A program made the translations under genes and the position numbers. A stretch of 31,435 bases of DNA, taken from positions 1 through 31,435 of the forward strand of contig JAHFEP010000005.1 of the NCBI GenBank assembly GCA_023248415.1, written 5' to 3'. Source of the DNA: Nitrospirota bacterium. Its GTDB lineage: Bacteria; Nitrospirota; CAKKRA01; 9FT-COMBO-42-15. The notes under the pieces were generated by a model, which saw nothing but the letters and a program-made list of their open reading frames with translations, was not told where the DNA came from and searched no databases. This document shows, piece after piece, positions 1 to 6,710 of this stretch (its first letter is position 1; each line of letters begins with the position of its first letter).

Positions 1-1128
1 ATAACACTGCACAGGGTCAGGCGCATAAACATCCTTATAAATCTCTGCCCTGTACCTGCAGCCGCCTTTGCACTCGTTTATATACTCGCAATCGCAGTCA
101 AGCTCTGTTAATTTGATATGCTGCATCCTCTCCCAGCATGTTCTTAGACCTTCTCTAACATCGCCGAGGGGAGTTTCAGGATAAAAACCGCACCTGATAA
201 CCTTTCCAGAGGGCGTAACTGCACAGAGATGTGAACCGCAGACAAAATTATTTACTGAGCCATGCGAGCCGCCGCCAAAACCATAATGCATGTATTGGGC
301 TGCCTCTGAATAAGGAAGAAGGAAATCTTTATTCTTTAAAAGATAACCTGAACTGCAAGGGACATCCACATTCCATTCAACAATGCCCATCTTTTCTATT
401 AACTTATTTAAGTCCTTAAATTCTTCTGTGTTCCTTGCATGTATCATTGTAGCAACAGAAACATCTATGCCTGCTGATTTCAATACCTCTATGCCAGATA
501 TAGCCTTCTTAAAGCTGCCCTTGCCTCTGATAGCGTCGTGCCCACTCTCCATGCCATCAAGACTCACCTGCACCTCATGGACATTCAGCCTCTCTGCTAT
601 TTCCTTTGTTATTAGTGTGCCATTTGAAAGCATAATGCTTCTGAATCCGTATTCAGAAAGCCTCTCATTTATCTCCCAGAACTCTTTATGAAGAATCGGC
701 TCACCGCCTGTAATCAAAAGCCTCAAACCCTGAATTGCCTCAAATTCTTTTAATATAGCTATCGCAGTTTCATAGTCTAAATCTGTTTTTCCAGCCTCGC
801 CAAGATAGCAGTGTTTGCAGATGAGATTGCATTTGTTTGTAATCTGTAATTCTAAATAGCGAAGCGAAGGTTCAGGCGCTTTATTAACAGATATTTTCCG
901 TTCCTTTGTTTCCTGATTCTCCTCCAATATACCCTCTGAAAGGCAATATGAGATAAAATCAGGCTCACCCACTGCTTCAAGACCCGGTGTAATGCCATTA
1001 CACTTCATTAAGAAACTAATTGCCTTGTCATTCAGCTCATAGAGTTCATCCTTTCTTATATTATATACATAAGAAGACTCTAATAGCTTTAAAAGGCAGT
1101 CATCTTTTAATCTGAAGTATCTATTCAT
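1..1128 (-). CDS. Radical SAM/SPASM enzyme with N-terminal PqqD-like domain (C-terminus cut by window edge)
   Basis: My translation of the minus strand from the ATG at 1128 is open to base 1 (376 codons), so the 3' end is missing. Residues 1-75 (NRYFRLKDDCLLK..YVYNIRKDELYELN) look like a PqqD-type winged-helix, or RiPP recognition element. Cys100, Cys104 and Cys107 form the CxxxCxxC motif that holds the radical SAM [4Fe-4S] cluster, and LLITGGEP follows as the SAM-binding motif. The C-terminal part has CGSHLCAVTPSGKVIRCGF and then CDCEYINECKGGC, the SPASM arrangement for auxiliary clusters. Enzymes of this build (PqqE, AlbA, heme d1 NirJ relatives) mostly modify peptides or cofactors. The gene starts 12 bases after the secreted Met-rich gene, so the two are probably co-transcribed. 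The substrate is unknown; a peptide substrate is inferred from the PqqD-like domain. Confidence 0.88.
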   Translation of the reverse strand, partial: MNRYFRLKDDCLLKLLESSYVYNIRKDELYELNDKAISFLMKCNGITPGLEAVGEPDFISYCLSEGILEENQETKERKISVNKAPEPSLRYLELQITNKCNLICKHCYLGEAGKTDLDYETAIAILKEFEAIQGLRLLITGGEPILHKEFWEINERLSEYGFRSIMLSNGTLITKEIAERLNVHEVQVSLDGMESGHDAIRGKGSFKKAISGIEVLKSAGIDVSVATMIHARNTEEFKDLNKLIEKMGIVEWNVDVPCSSGYLLKNKDFLLPYSEAAQYMHYGFGGGSHGSVNNFVCGSHLCAVTPSGKVIRCGFYPETPLGDVREGLRTCWERMQHIKLTELDCDCEYINECKGGCRYRAEIYKDVYAPDPVQCY

Positions 1129-1140
1129 GATTTTTGAAAT

Positions 1141-1485
1141 TTACATCCCCTTCTTTATCCCTTCCTTCTTCTGCATCATCTCTTCTTTTTGTTTCATCAT
1201 ATCTTCATGCTTTTTTATCATGTCATCCATCTTCTTTATCATCTCATCAAGTTTCTTTTTCTGCTCAGGTGTAGGTGTATGGGATATATCCTTCATCATG
1301 CCCATCACATCCTTCATCATCTGCATCATGTCCTTCATCATGCCATGATGTTCCTTCATCATCATCTGCCTCTGCTCCATCATCATGCCGCCTTTTTTCT
1401 CCATTTCATCAGCAAATGAAGCGCTTGTCAGCAGGAATGTGCCGATTACCAGAGCAAAAACCAATACAAAAAATCTTTTCATCAT
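1141..1485 (-). CDS. Secreted methionine-rich small protein
   Basis: A 114-residue protein with a Sec signal peptide (MKRFF, hydrophobic VLVFALVIGTFLLTSA, then SFADE). The mature part is extraordinarily rich in Met (about 24 of roughly 88 residues) in MM or MMM clusters with Lys, Asp, Glu and His, for example MMKDMMQMMKD. Repeated Met pairs can bind Cu(I) or Ag(I), as in Cus/Cop-type periplasmic proteins, so metal binding is a reasonable guess. A precursor or substrate role for the adjacent radical SAM enzyme is the alternative. A longer GTG start at 1491 would overlap the Shine-Dalgarno GGAGGTG, so I chose ATG at 1485 (the ATG at 1482 is equally possible). A TTGACA at 1571-1576 (minus strand) with a 16-base spacer to a poor -10 (TGTAAA, 1549-1554) may be its promoter. 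Confidence 0.75.
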   Translation of the reverse strand: MMKRFFVLVFALVIGTFLLTSASFADEMEKKGGMMMEQRQMMMKEHHGMMKDMMQMMKDVMGMMKDISHTPTPEQKKKLDEMIKKMDDMIKKHEDMMKQKEEMMQKKEGIKKGM

Positions 1486-1606
1486 CTTCACCTCCTTTTT
1501 AATGAAGCTTATTATGGAAAAACCTAATTAATAATTATTACTAATTACTTTACAATAAAAAGAAGTGGCGTGTCAAACAATTTTTATCTACTGATTTACT
1601 CAAGCA

Positions 1607-1837
1607 TTACAGCAACCTTCTAAATTCTTCTGCTTCTAAACCCATATCCTTAATAATTCCTAACAGGGTTTTAAACCTTATATCTTTTCCAGAATGAATA
1701 GATACAACAACCCGTCTTTTGTCGGACTCCCGATAGTAAACGGCATGGCTTCCAGACTGCCTGTCAAATTTAAAACCTAACTTTAATGCAACCTTAACTA
1801 CTTCCTTTGCTTTAACTTGTGGAAGTTTAGGACTCAC
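1607..1837 (-). CDS. hicA: HicA-type mRNA interferase toxin
   Basis: A 76-residue protein of the YcfA/HicA family with the dsRBD-like fold signature. It has N-terminal LPQVKAKEVVKVALKLGFKF, then GSHAVY with the catalytic His at residue 31, then VVVSIHSGKDI and a C-terminal helix. HicA enzymes cleave mRNA independently of the ribosome and are neutralised by HicB. The start codon is GTG inside a 4-base GTGA overlap with the hicB stop, which implies translational coupling. Length is normal for the family and nothing is visibly broken, so the toxin is probably intact. Confidence 0.88.
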   Translation of the reverse strand: MSPKLPQVKAKEVVKVALKLGFKFDRQSGSHAVYYRESDKRRVVVSIHSGKDIRFKTLLGIIKDMGLEAEEFRRLL

Positions 1838-2058
1838 GCAGTTACCTTTAATGGTTTGATAGTAATATCTTCATCAGGTATGGGCTCTTGATGAGCCTTA
1901 AGACTTTCTATATAAAGCTTAATAGCATCTTCAATGTTCTCTAACGTCTCTTCATAGGTATCGCCCTGAGTATGACACCCTGGAAGGGCGGGACAAAAGG
2001 CGTGATAACCACCTTCATCTTCTTTCTCTAAGATAATTGTATATTTATATTCTTCCAT
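1834..2058 (-). CDS. hicB: HicB-type antitoxin (short form)
   Basis: A 74-residue protein with the HicB/UPF0150 core: YTIILEKEDEGGYHAFCPALPGCHTQGDTYEETLENIEDAIKLYIE split over strands and one helix. It precedes hicA, the reverse of the E. coli hicAB order but common elsewhere. The protein ends soon after the core and has no obvious C-terminal ribbon-helix-helix or HTH domain, so autoregulation by DNA binding may be weak or need a partner. Start chosen at 2058 after ACAGGAGGATAT, an excellent ribosome binding site. Confidence 0.87.
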   Translation of the reverse strand: MEEYKYTIILEKEDEGGYHAFCPALPGCHTQGDTYEETLENIEDAIKLYIESLKAHQEPIPDEDITIKPLKVTA

Positions 2059-2089
2059 ATATCCTCCTGTATCAATACCTTTGTATAAA

Positions 2090-2118
2090 ATTCTACCATT
2101 CTAAGTATAAAAATACAA
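2090..2118 (-). promoter_or_regulatory. Candidate sigma-70 promoter of hicBA
   Basis: On the minus strand TTGTAT (2118-2113) is followed after 17 bases by TAGAAT (2095-2090), about 30 bases upstream of the hicB start. The GTATTGATAC inverted repeat between the -10 and the ribosome binding site is a possible operator. The -35 touches the end of iscU. Confidence 0.45.
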
Positions 2119-2496
2119 TTACTTATTTGCTCCTTCCTTCTTCCTATAGTCCTCTATTGCAGCCTGTAATGCCTCTTCTGCAAGCACTGAGCAGTGGAGC
2201 TTGTTTGCTGGAAGGCCGTCCAATGCCTCTGCAACTGTCTTGTTGGATATCTTTAATGCCTCATCAAGCGTCTTTCCTTTTACAAGCTCTGTTACCATAG
2301 AGGATGTTGCAATGGCAGCGCCGCAGCCAAAGGTCTGAAACTTTGCATCCACAATCACACCATCTTGCACCTTTATATAAAGCTCCATTATGTCGCCGCA
2401 CACAGGATTGCCGACCCTTCCTGTGCCGTCAGGGTTCTCCATCTCACCCACATTCCTCGGGTGCCTGAAATGCTCCATTACCTTTTCGCTGTACAT
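2119..2496 (-). CDS. iscU: IscU-type Fe-S cluster assembly scaffold
   Basis: A 125-residue scaffold on which [2Fe-2S] and [4Fe-4S] clusters are built from sulfur delivered by IscS. The three ligand cysteines are present: Cys33 in NPVCGD with the conserved Asp35, Cys58 in FGCGAAIA, and Cys102 in LHCSVLAEEA next to His101. It starts 3 bases after the iscS stop, so the two form one transcription unit. The C-terminal Nfu domain of long NifU proteins is absent. Whether it serves general or dedicated Fe-S assembly cannot be told from the sequence. No hscAB, fdx or iscR is adjacent. Confidence 0.93.
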   Translation of the reverse strand: MYSEKVMEHFRHPRNVGEMENPDGTGRVGNPVCGDIMELYIKVQDGVIVDAKFQTFGCGAAIATSSMVTELVKGKTLDEALKISNKTVAEALDGLPANKLHCSVLAEEALQAAIEDYRKKEGANK

Positions 2497-2499
2497 AAA

Positions 2500-3681
2500 T
2501 TATTTGCCCTTCTTTAAAAACTCCTTATAAAGCGGAGAAAATGCCCTCAGCTCATCCACTGCCTTTGGCAGGACATCTAAGACATAGTCAATGTCCTCAT
2601 CTGTTGTATCCCTGCCAAGTGAGAGCCTTAAAGACCCGTGTGCTATCTCATGCGGCAGGCCGATTGCAAGCAGGACATGAGATGGTTCAAGAGATGCGGA
2701 GGTACATGCAGAACCAGTTGATGCGCAGATACCAAGGTCATCAAGTTTTAATATAAGCGATTCACCTTCAATAAACTGTATTGCGCAGTTTAGTGTATTA
2801 GGTAGCCTTTCTGTGAGATGGCCGTTAAATATTATATGCTTAACCCTTTTTGCCAGCCCCTCCTGAAGCCTGTCCCTCAATCTGGTCAACCTTTCATTCT
2901 CTTTGTCTGTATCAGTAATAGCAAGCTCCATAGCCCTGCCAAATCCAGCAATGCCAGGTACATTCTCTGTGCCTGCACGCAAACGATGCTCCTGCTCACC
3001 GCCATATAGTATCGGCTTGAGCCTTGTCCCCTTTTTAACATAAAGACAGCCAACACCTTTTGGCCCGTAGAGCTTGTGGGATGAGATAGATATCATATCA
3101 AGGTTCATCTCTTTAACATCCACTCTGATTTTTCCTATACTCTGAACAGTATCAGAATGGAAATATATCTTGTGCTCCTTTGCAATCTTCCCGATTTCTG
3201 CAATCGGCTCTATTGTGCCTATCTCATTATTTGCGTGCATTATGGAAATCAGAATGGTTTCCTTTTTTATAGACCTCTCAAGCTGCTCAAGATTAACAAT
3301 GCCGTATTTATCCACATCAAGGTAGGTAACTTCAAACCCATCTTTTTCAAGGGCCTTGCAGGAATTGATAACAGCATGATGCTCTATCTTGCTTGTGATG
3401 ATGTGCTTGCCTTTATCCTTGTTTGCCTTTGCAATGCCGAATATGGCAAGGTTGTCTGCCTCTGTGCCTCCGCTTGTAAATACTATCTCATCTTTAGAGG
3501 CATCTATCATCTTTGCAATCTTTTCCCTTGATTCATCCATTAATCTTTTTGCCTTTCTGCCAAAGGAATAGACTGTTGACGGATTTCCAAAGCACTCTGT
3601 AAGGCAGTAGTCCATAATCTCCACTACCTCTGGATGCACCTGTGTTGTTGCATTGTTATCTAAATAGATTAATCTATTCAT
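2500..3681 (-). CDS. iscS: Cysteine desulfurase IscS/NifS
   Basis: A 393-residue group I cysteine desulfurase, a PLP enzyme converting Cys to Ala plus enzyme-bound persulfide. Visible motifs are LDNNATTQVHPEV at the N-terminus, FTSGGTEADN, HHAV, ISSHKLYGPKGVG with the PLP Lys, the RAGTENVPG loop, and STGSACTSASLEPSHVL with the catalytic Cys on a long mobile loop. The gene overlaps the upstream aminotransferase by 4 bases (ATGA) and is followed directly by iscU. This is a compact desulfurase-scaffold pair feeding Fe-S proteins such as the nearby ferredoxin oxidoreductase. Confidence 0.94.
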   Translation of the reverse strand: MNRLIYLDNNATTQVHPEVVEIMDYCLTECFGNPSTVYSFGRKAKRLMDESREKIAKMIDASKDEIVFTSGGTEADNLAIFGIAKANKDKGKHIITSKIEHHAVINSCKALEKDGFEVTYLDVDKYGIVNLEQLERSIKKETILISIMHANNEIGTIEPIAEIGKIAKEHKIYFHSDTVQSIGKIRVDVKEMNLDMISISSHKLYGPKGVGCLYVKKGTRLKPILYGGEQEHRLRAGTENVPGIAGFGRAMELAITDTDKENERLTRLRDRLQEGLAKRVKHIIFNGHLTERLPNTLNCAIQFIEGESLILKLDDLGICASTGSACTSASLEPSHVLLAIGLPHEIAHGSLRLSLGRDTTDEDIDYVLDVLPKAVDELRAFSPLYKEFLKKGK

Positions 3682-4994
3682 ATCAGTTTTAAGACCTTAT
3701 CCATTATTGTCAGCGCTGTATCTGCATCCTTTTTTGTAATTATCAATGGCGGCGCAAGGCGGATGGAATTAGAGCCGCAGCCGAGCAAGAGAAGCCCCTT
3801 TTCAAATGCCTTTTTAACAAAAAAATCCCTCTCCTTAATTGCCATAGTTTTTTTCTCCCTGTCTTTCACAAGCTCAACGCCTATCATTAAGCCTTTGCCC
3901 CTTACATCGCCGATAATTTCGTATTGTCTCTGCATCTTTTTCAATTCGGAAATCAGATAACTGCCGACAACACTGGCATTGTTCATTAGGCTCTTTTCCA
4001 CCAAATCAAGTGTTGCAAGGCTTGCTGCGCAGGCAACAGGGTTGCCGCCGAATGTGCTTGCATGCGAGCCCGGAACCCAGTCCATTATATCTGAATAGGC
4101 AATCATTGCAGAAATCGGCATGCCGGATGCAATCCCTTTTGCAAGGCATATTATATCAGGCACAATATCAAAATGCTCCATTGCAAACATCTTTCCTGTC
4201 CTGCCTATGCCTGTCTGAACCTCGTCTGCAACATAAAGGATGCCGTAAGACTGTGCAATCCTGAAAAGTCTTGTATGAAATTCTGGCGGCGGAACAATAT
4301 AGCCTCCCTCTCCCTGAATCGGCTCTACAAATATGGCTGCAACCTCTTCTGCTGGTATGCTCCTTCTGAATATAACCTCCTCAATCCAGCTTACGCATTC
4401 AATATCACATTCACCATAGATAAGATTATAGGGGCATCTGTAGCAGTATGCATAAGGAACATGAATAACGCCGGGAACCAGAGGCGAGTAGTATTTGCGC
4501 TGAATGGATTTGCTCGCAGTTAAGGATAAGGCGCCCATTGTCCTGCCGTGAAATGCGCCATAAAAGGCAATTACCATCTGCCTTTTGGAATGGAATCTTG
4601 CAAGCTTGAATGCAGCCTCTATTGCCTCTGCGCCTGAGTTGCCAAAAAAGACCTTTCTCGGTTTATTCCCAGGAGATAATTTAACAAGCCTCTCTGCAAG
4701 CTCCACCTGAACAGGATAATAAAAATCTGTGCCTGACATGTGTATAAGCTTATTTGCCTGTTCTGTTATTGCCTTAACAATCTTTGGATGGCAGTGGCCT
4801 GTTGAGCAGACAGCAATGCCGGATGTAAAATCAAGAAACCTGTTTCCATCAGGGTCTTCAATTACCGCGCCCTTTCCCTTTAAAGCAACAAGCGGATAGC
4901 CGCGGGTATAAGATGGCGAGACATATTTCTTGTCCTTCTCAATTATCGCCTTTGCCTTCGGGCCTGGGAGTTTTTTGATTTCTTTTTTGGGCAT
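3678..4994 (-). CDS. Class III PLP aminotransferase (acetylornithine/GABA aminotransferase-like or amino-acid racemase)
   Basis: A 438-residue fold-type I PLP enzyme. Motifs are FGNSGAEAIEAAFKLAR, FYGAFHGRTMGALSLTASK, VEPIQGEGGY, ADEVQTGIGRTGKMFAMEH (the Asp holds the PLP nitrogen) and CLAKGIASGMPISAMI (Schiff-base Lys). The N-terminal LPGPKAKAIIEKDKKYVSPSYTRGYPL matches a subfamily often labelled acetylornithine aminotransferase family, which also includes archaeal-type ornithine and broad-specificity amino-acid racemases. The substrate is therefore open. It starts at 4994 after GAAGGA. The upstream spacer from korC is filled by a palindromic repeat, and it overlaps iscS by 4 bases downstream. 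Confidence 0.85.
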   Translation of the reverse strand: MPKKEIKKLPGPKAKAIIEKDKKYVSPSYTRGYPLVALKGKGAVIEDPDGNRFLDFTSGIAVCSTGHCHPKIVKAITEQANKLIHMSGTDFYYPVQVELAERLVKLSPGNKPRKVFFGNSGAEAIEAAFKLARFHSKRQMVIAFYGAFHGRTMGALSLTASKSIQRKYYSPLVPGVIHVPYAYCYRCPYNLIYGECDIECVSWIEEVIFRRSIPAEEVAAIFVEPIQGEGGYIVPPPEFHTRLFRIAQSYGILYVADEVQTGIGRTGKMFAMEHFDIVPDIICLAKGIASGMPISAMIAYSDIMDWVPGSHASTFGGNPVACAASLATLDLVEKSLMNNASVVGSYLISELKKMQRQYEIIGDVRGKGLMIGVELVKDREKKTMAIKERDFFVKKAFEKGLLLLGCGSNSIRLAPPLIITKKDADTALTIMDKVLKLI

Positions 4995-5017
4995 AATTAA
5001 TCCTTCTTTTGAGTATC

Positions 5018-5087
5018 GTCATTGCGAGCGAAGCGAAGCAATCTCTACGATGTAGATTGCTTCGGGACTAAAGTCCCTCGCAATGAC
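5018..5087. repeat. Palindromic intergenic repeat (GTCATTGCGAG type)
   Basis: The outer arms GTCATTGCGAG (5018-5028) and CTCGCAATGAC (5077-5087) are perfect 11-base inverted repeats. Inside them CGAAGCAATCT (5034-5044) and AGATTGCTTCG (5054-5064) form a second perfect 11-base stem. The element begins right after the korC stop and fills the korC-aminotransferase spacer. Elements of this sequence are, from memory, highly repeated in several environmental bacterial genomes. It may act as a processing or attenuation hairpin. Confidence 0.85.
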
Positions 5088-5089
5088 TT

Positions 5090-5617
5090 CTATTTAACTA
5101 ATGTCATCCCTATCTCCACTGCCTTCATATTAACAGAAACATACTCCTCTATCACGCTTTCTTTTATTGCCTTTTTAAAAGAATCAAAAGAAATAATCCC
5201 TGTTTTTTTAATAACAAAGGATAACATGATTATACCCCCCATTAAGGGATTATTCAACTCCTTTGCAGCAAGGCCTGATGCAGGGATGGCAAAGGAATTA
5301 TTATCTGCCTTTTCAATCTTAACCTTCTCTGGGTCATAGAATAATTTACCTGCCTCTTTTAAATCCCTTTGATAAAGCTCGTATGCCTTTTGTGCCATTA
5401 CAATCAATATATCTGCCTTTTCAATATATGGATAGTCAATATCCGAATCAGAAAATATCACATCTGTTTTGCTTGCAGTGCCTCTGGACTCAGGGCCGTA
5501 TGTAGAAGACTGGCTGACATTCTTGCCATCATACATGCCGGCAAGGGCAAGTATAGAGCCGGTCTGAATTATGCCCTGGCCACCGATGCCGGCAATTCGG
5601 ATTTCTAATCCCCCCAT
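5090..5617 (-). CDS. korC: 2-oxoacid:ferredoxin oxidoreductase, gamma subunit
   Basis: A 175-residue gamma subunit (POR/KOR C domain). It starts LEIRIAGIGGQGIIQTGSILALAG and has STYGPESRGTASKTDVIFSD and GGIIMLSFVIKKTG, all typical of KorC/PorC/VorC, which bind part of the CoA site in the oxidative decarboxylation of 2-oxoacids. The open frame extends upstream to a TTG at 5662, but that extension encodes NKIPPFLKGG from a repeat element and overlaps korB by 20 bases. I therefore set the start at ATG 5617, inside the repeat and 25 bases after korB. Substrate choice (2-oxoglutarate, pyruvate or branched chain) cannot be read from this subunit. Confidence 0.87.
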   Translation of the reverse strand: MGGLEIRIAGIGGQGIIQTGSILALAGMYDGKNVSQSSTYGPESRGTASKTDVIFSDSDIDYPYIEKADILIVMAQKAYELYQRDLKEAGKLFYDPEKVKIEKADNNSFAIPASGLAAKELNNPLMGGIIMLSFVIKKTGIISFDSFKKAIKESVIEEYVSVNMKAVEIGMTLVK

Positions 5618-5642
5618 TCCCCCCTTTAGAAAAGGGGGGATT
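5607..5642. repeat. C6/G6 hairpin repeat carrying the korC start codon
   Basis: The unit has CCCCCCTTT (5619-5627) and AAAGGGGGG (5631-5639) around a 3-base loop, plus a second C6 block (5610-5615) flanked by AAT (5607-5609). The outer AATCCCCCC can instead pair with GGGGGGATT (5634-5642), so two mutually exclusive 9-bp stems exist. The only plausible korC ATG and its purine-rich ribosome binding site lie inside the element. Confidence 0.8.
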
Positions 5643-6389
5643 TTATTCAACAAATACTCCAATCGGTATCACACCTTCCTCTGACTTCTCGCCTTTTTTT
5701 ATTTTTTTGCACCTCTTTTTCAAATCATCAAACATATCTACTGGCCTTTTCATTTTATTCATCCTTCCAAAGTATGTTGGGCACGGTGAGAGGACATCAA
5801 TAAAAGAAAAACCATTATGATTGAGGGCAGTAATTATAGATTTAATCAATGGCTTTAATGGCACAACAGAATATCTTGCAACATAGCCAGCGCCTGATGC
5901 CCCAACTAACCTGCATAAATCAAATGGCCTTTCTATATTGCCAGAAGGCGTGGTCTTGCTGATTGCATCAATTGGTGTTGTGGATGATGCCTGTCCCCCT
6001 GTCATGCCGTAGATGCTGTTATTTGCACAGATAACTGTTATTGGCATATCCCTTCTTGCAGCATGGATAAGGTGGTTGCCGCCTATTGATGCCAAATCGC
6101 CGTCGCCTGATATTACAACAACCTTTAATTCTGGGTTGGCGAGTTTAACCCCTGTTGCAAAGGCTATTGGCCTGCCGTGTGTTGTGTGGAGTGTATCTGC
6201 ATTAAAATGCGGGCTCGGTATCCAGCCTGCACAGCCTATTCCAGAGACAAAGACCATATTATTAATATCAAGCCCAGCCTCATCAATAGCATGGAGTATT
6301 GCAGTCATTAGCATTCCATGCCCACACCCAGGACAGAAAGGTGTCGGCATTGCCTGAAGCCTGAGGTATTTTTGAAGCCCTTTTGGCAT
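5643..6389 (-). CDS. korB: 2-oxoacid:ferredoxin oxidoreductase, beta subunit (TPP-binding)
   Basis: A 248-residue beta subunit. The TPP/Mg motif begins GDGDLASIGGNHLIHAARR and ends ANNSIYGMTGGQ. CPGCGHG near residue 18 is the conserved N-terminal Cys motif of KorB/PorB, and SPCPTYFGRMN lies near the C-terminus. The enzyme couples 2-oxoacid decarboxylation to ferredoxin reduction (reverse TCA or anaerobic TCA chemistry). The frame opens at 6467, but the start is ATG 6389. It has an AGAGGG ribosome binding site 6 bases upstream, and a strong promoter lies between the two candidates. No alpha (or delta) subunit gene is next to it, although alpha normally sits immediately upstream, so a partner must be encoded elsewhere. 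Confidence 0.9.
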   Translation of the reverse strand: MPKGLQKYLRLQAMPTPFCPGCGHGMLMTAILHAIDEAGLDINNMVFVSGIGCAGWIPSPHFNADTLHTTHGRPIAFATGVKLANPELKVVVISGDGDLASIGGNHLIHAARRDMPITVICANNSIYGMTGGQASSTTPIDAISKTTPSGNIERPFDLCRLVGASGAGYVARYSVVPLKPLIKSIITALNHNGFSFIDVLSPCPTYFGRMNKMKRPVDMFDDLKKRCKKIKKGEKSEEGVIPIGVFVE

Positions 6390-6417
6390 AATAAACCCTC
6401 TTTGATTAATTATTTGT

Positions 6418-6446
6418 ATTTTATCCGACACAACCGCCTTTGTCAA
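6418..6446 (-). promoter_or_regulatory. Sigma-70 promoter of the korB operon
   Basis: Minus-strand TTGACA (6446-6441), 17-base spacer, TAAAAT (6423-6418). The predicted transcript starts near 6411, about 20 bases before the korB ATG, which supports the shorter korB start. Confidence 0.65.
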
Positions 6447-6482
6447 TGGAAGCAGGTTCAATCTCATTCACTACATTTACTT

Positions 6483-6621
6483 ACAAAACTGAAGAATTAT
6501 ATACAAAAATGTATGTATAGATAAAGAACAATAATTCCATGTCTTACAAAATTGAATATTTTATAAATTTAAAAATGACATATATATTAAACAATTATAT
6601 TTCTCCAACAACAAAATTGTA
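6483..6621 (+). promoter_or_regulatory. Three ACAAAAYTGWA repeats, candidate activator sites
   Basis: ACAAAACTGAA begins at 6483, ACAAAATTGAA at 6546 and ACAAAATTGTA at 6611, spaced 63 and 65 bases apart (about six helical turns). The first two extend to TTACAAAAYTGAA. They lie in the 320-base AT-rich divergent spacer (6390-6710) upstream of a sigma-54-like promoter, the usual place for enhancer-binding-protein sites. The spacer holds no convincing gene. Confidence 0.35.
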
Positions 6622-6635
6622 TGCTTTTTTCTCTT

Positions 6636-6651
6636 TGGCACCATTTTTGTA
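6636..6651 (+). promoter_or_regulatory. Sigma-54-like -24/-12 promoter
   Basis: TTGGCAC with TGGCAC at 6636-6641, 5 bases, then TTGTA at 6647-6651. The RpoN consensus is YTGGCACG-N4-TTGCW, so only two consensus positions differ. Predicted transcription starts near 6662, giving a leader of about 50 bases to the subunit II ATG. Confidence 0.5.
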
Positions 6652-6710
6652 TATATTCTATATGGGAAGGATTTTCAAGTCTAACAATATATATATGGAG
6701 GGAAGGGAAA

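Noticed and set aside
1189..1419. Plus-strand frame rich in His (HHAHHILHHLHHV)
   Set aside because: It is the antisense shadow of the Met-rich gene: CAT repeats read as His opposite ATG codons.
5018..5087. Possible CRISPR or tRNA-like structure
   Set aside because: Only one nested palindrome with no spacers or repeated units, and no tRNA arms; it is a REP-type intergenic element.
5618..5662. N-terminal extension of KorC (MEYLLNKIPPFLKGG)
   Set aside because: It is translated repeat-element sequence, overlaps korB and is not part of the family.
6390..6467. Longer N-terminus for KorB starting at 6467
   Set aside because: A good sigma-70 promoter lies within this extension, and a clear ribosome binding site precedes ATG 6389.
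6621..6710. Longer N-terminus for the subunit II-like protein
   Set aside because: It would begin upstream of the predicted sigma-54 promoter; ATG 6711 has a strong ribosome binding site and starts directly before the first membrane helix.
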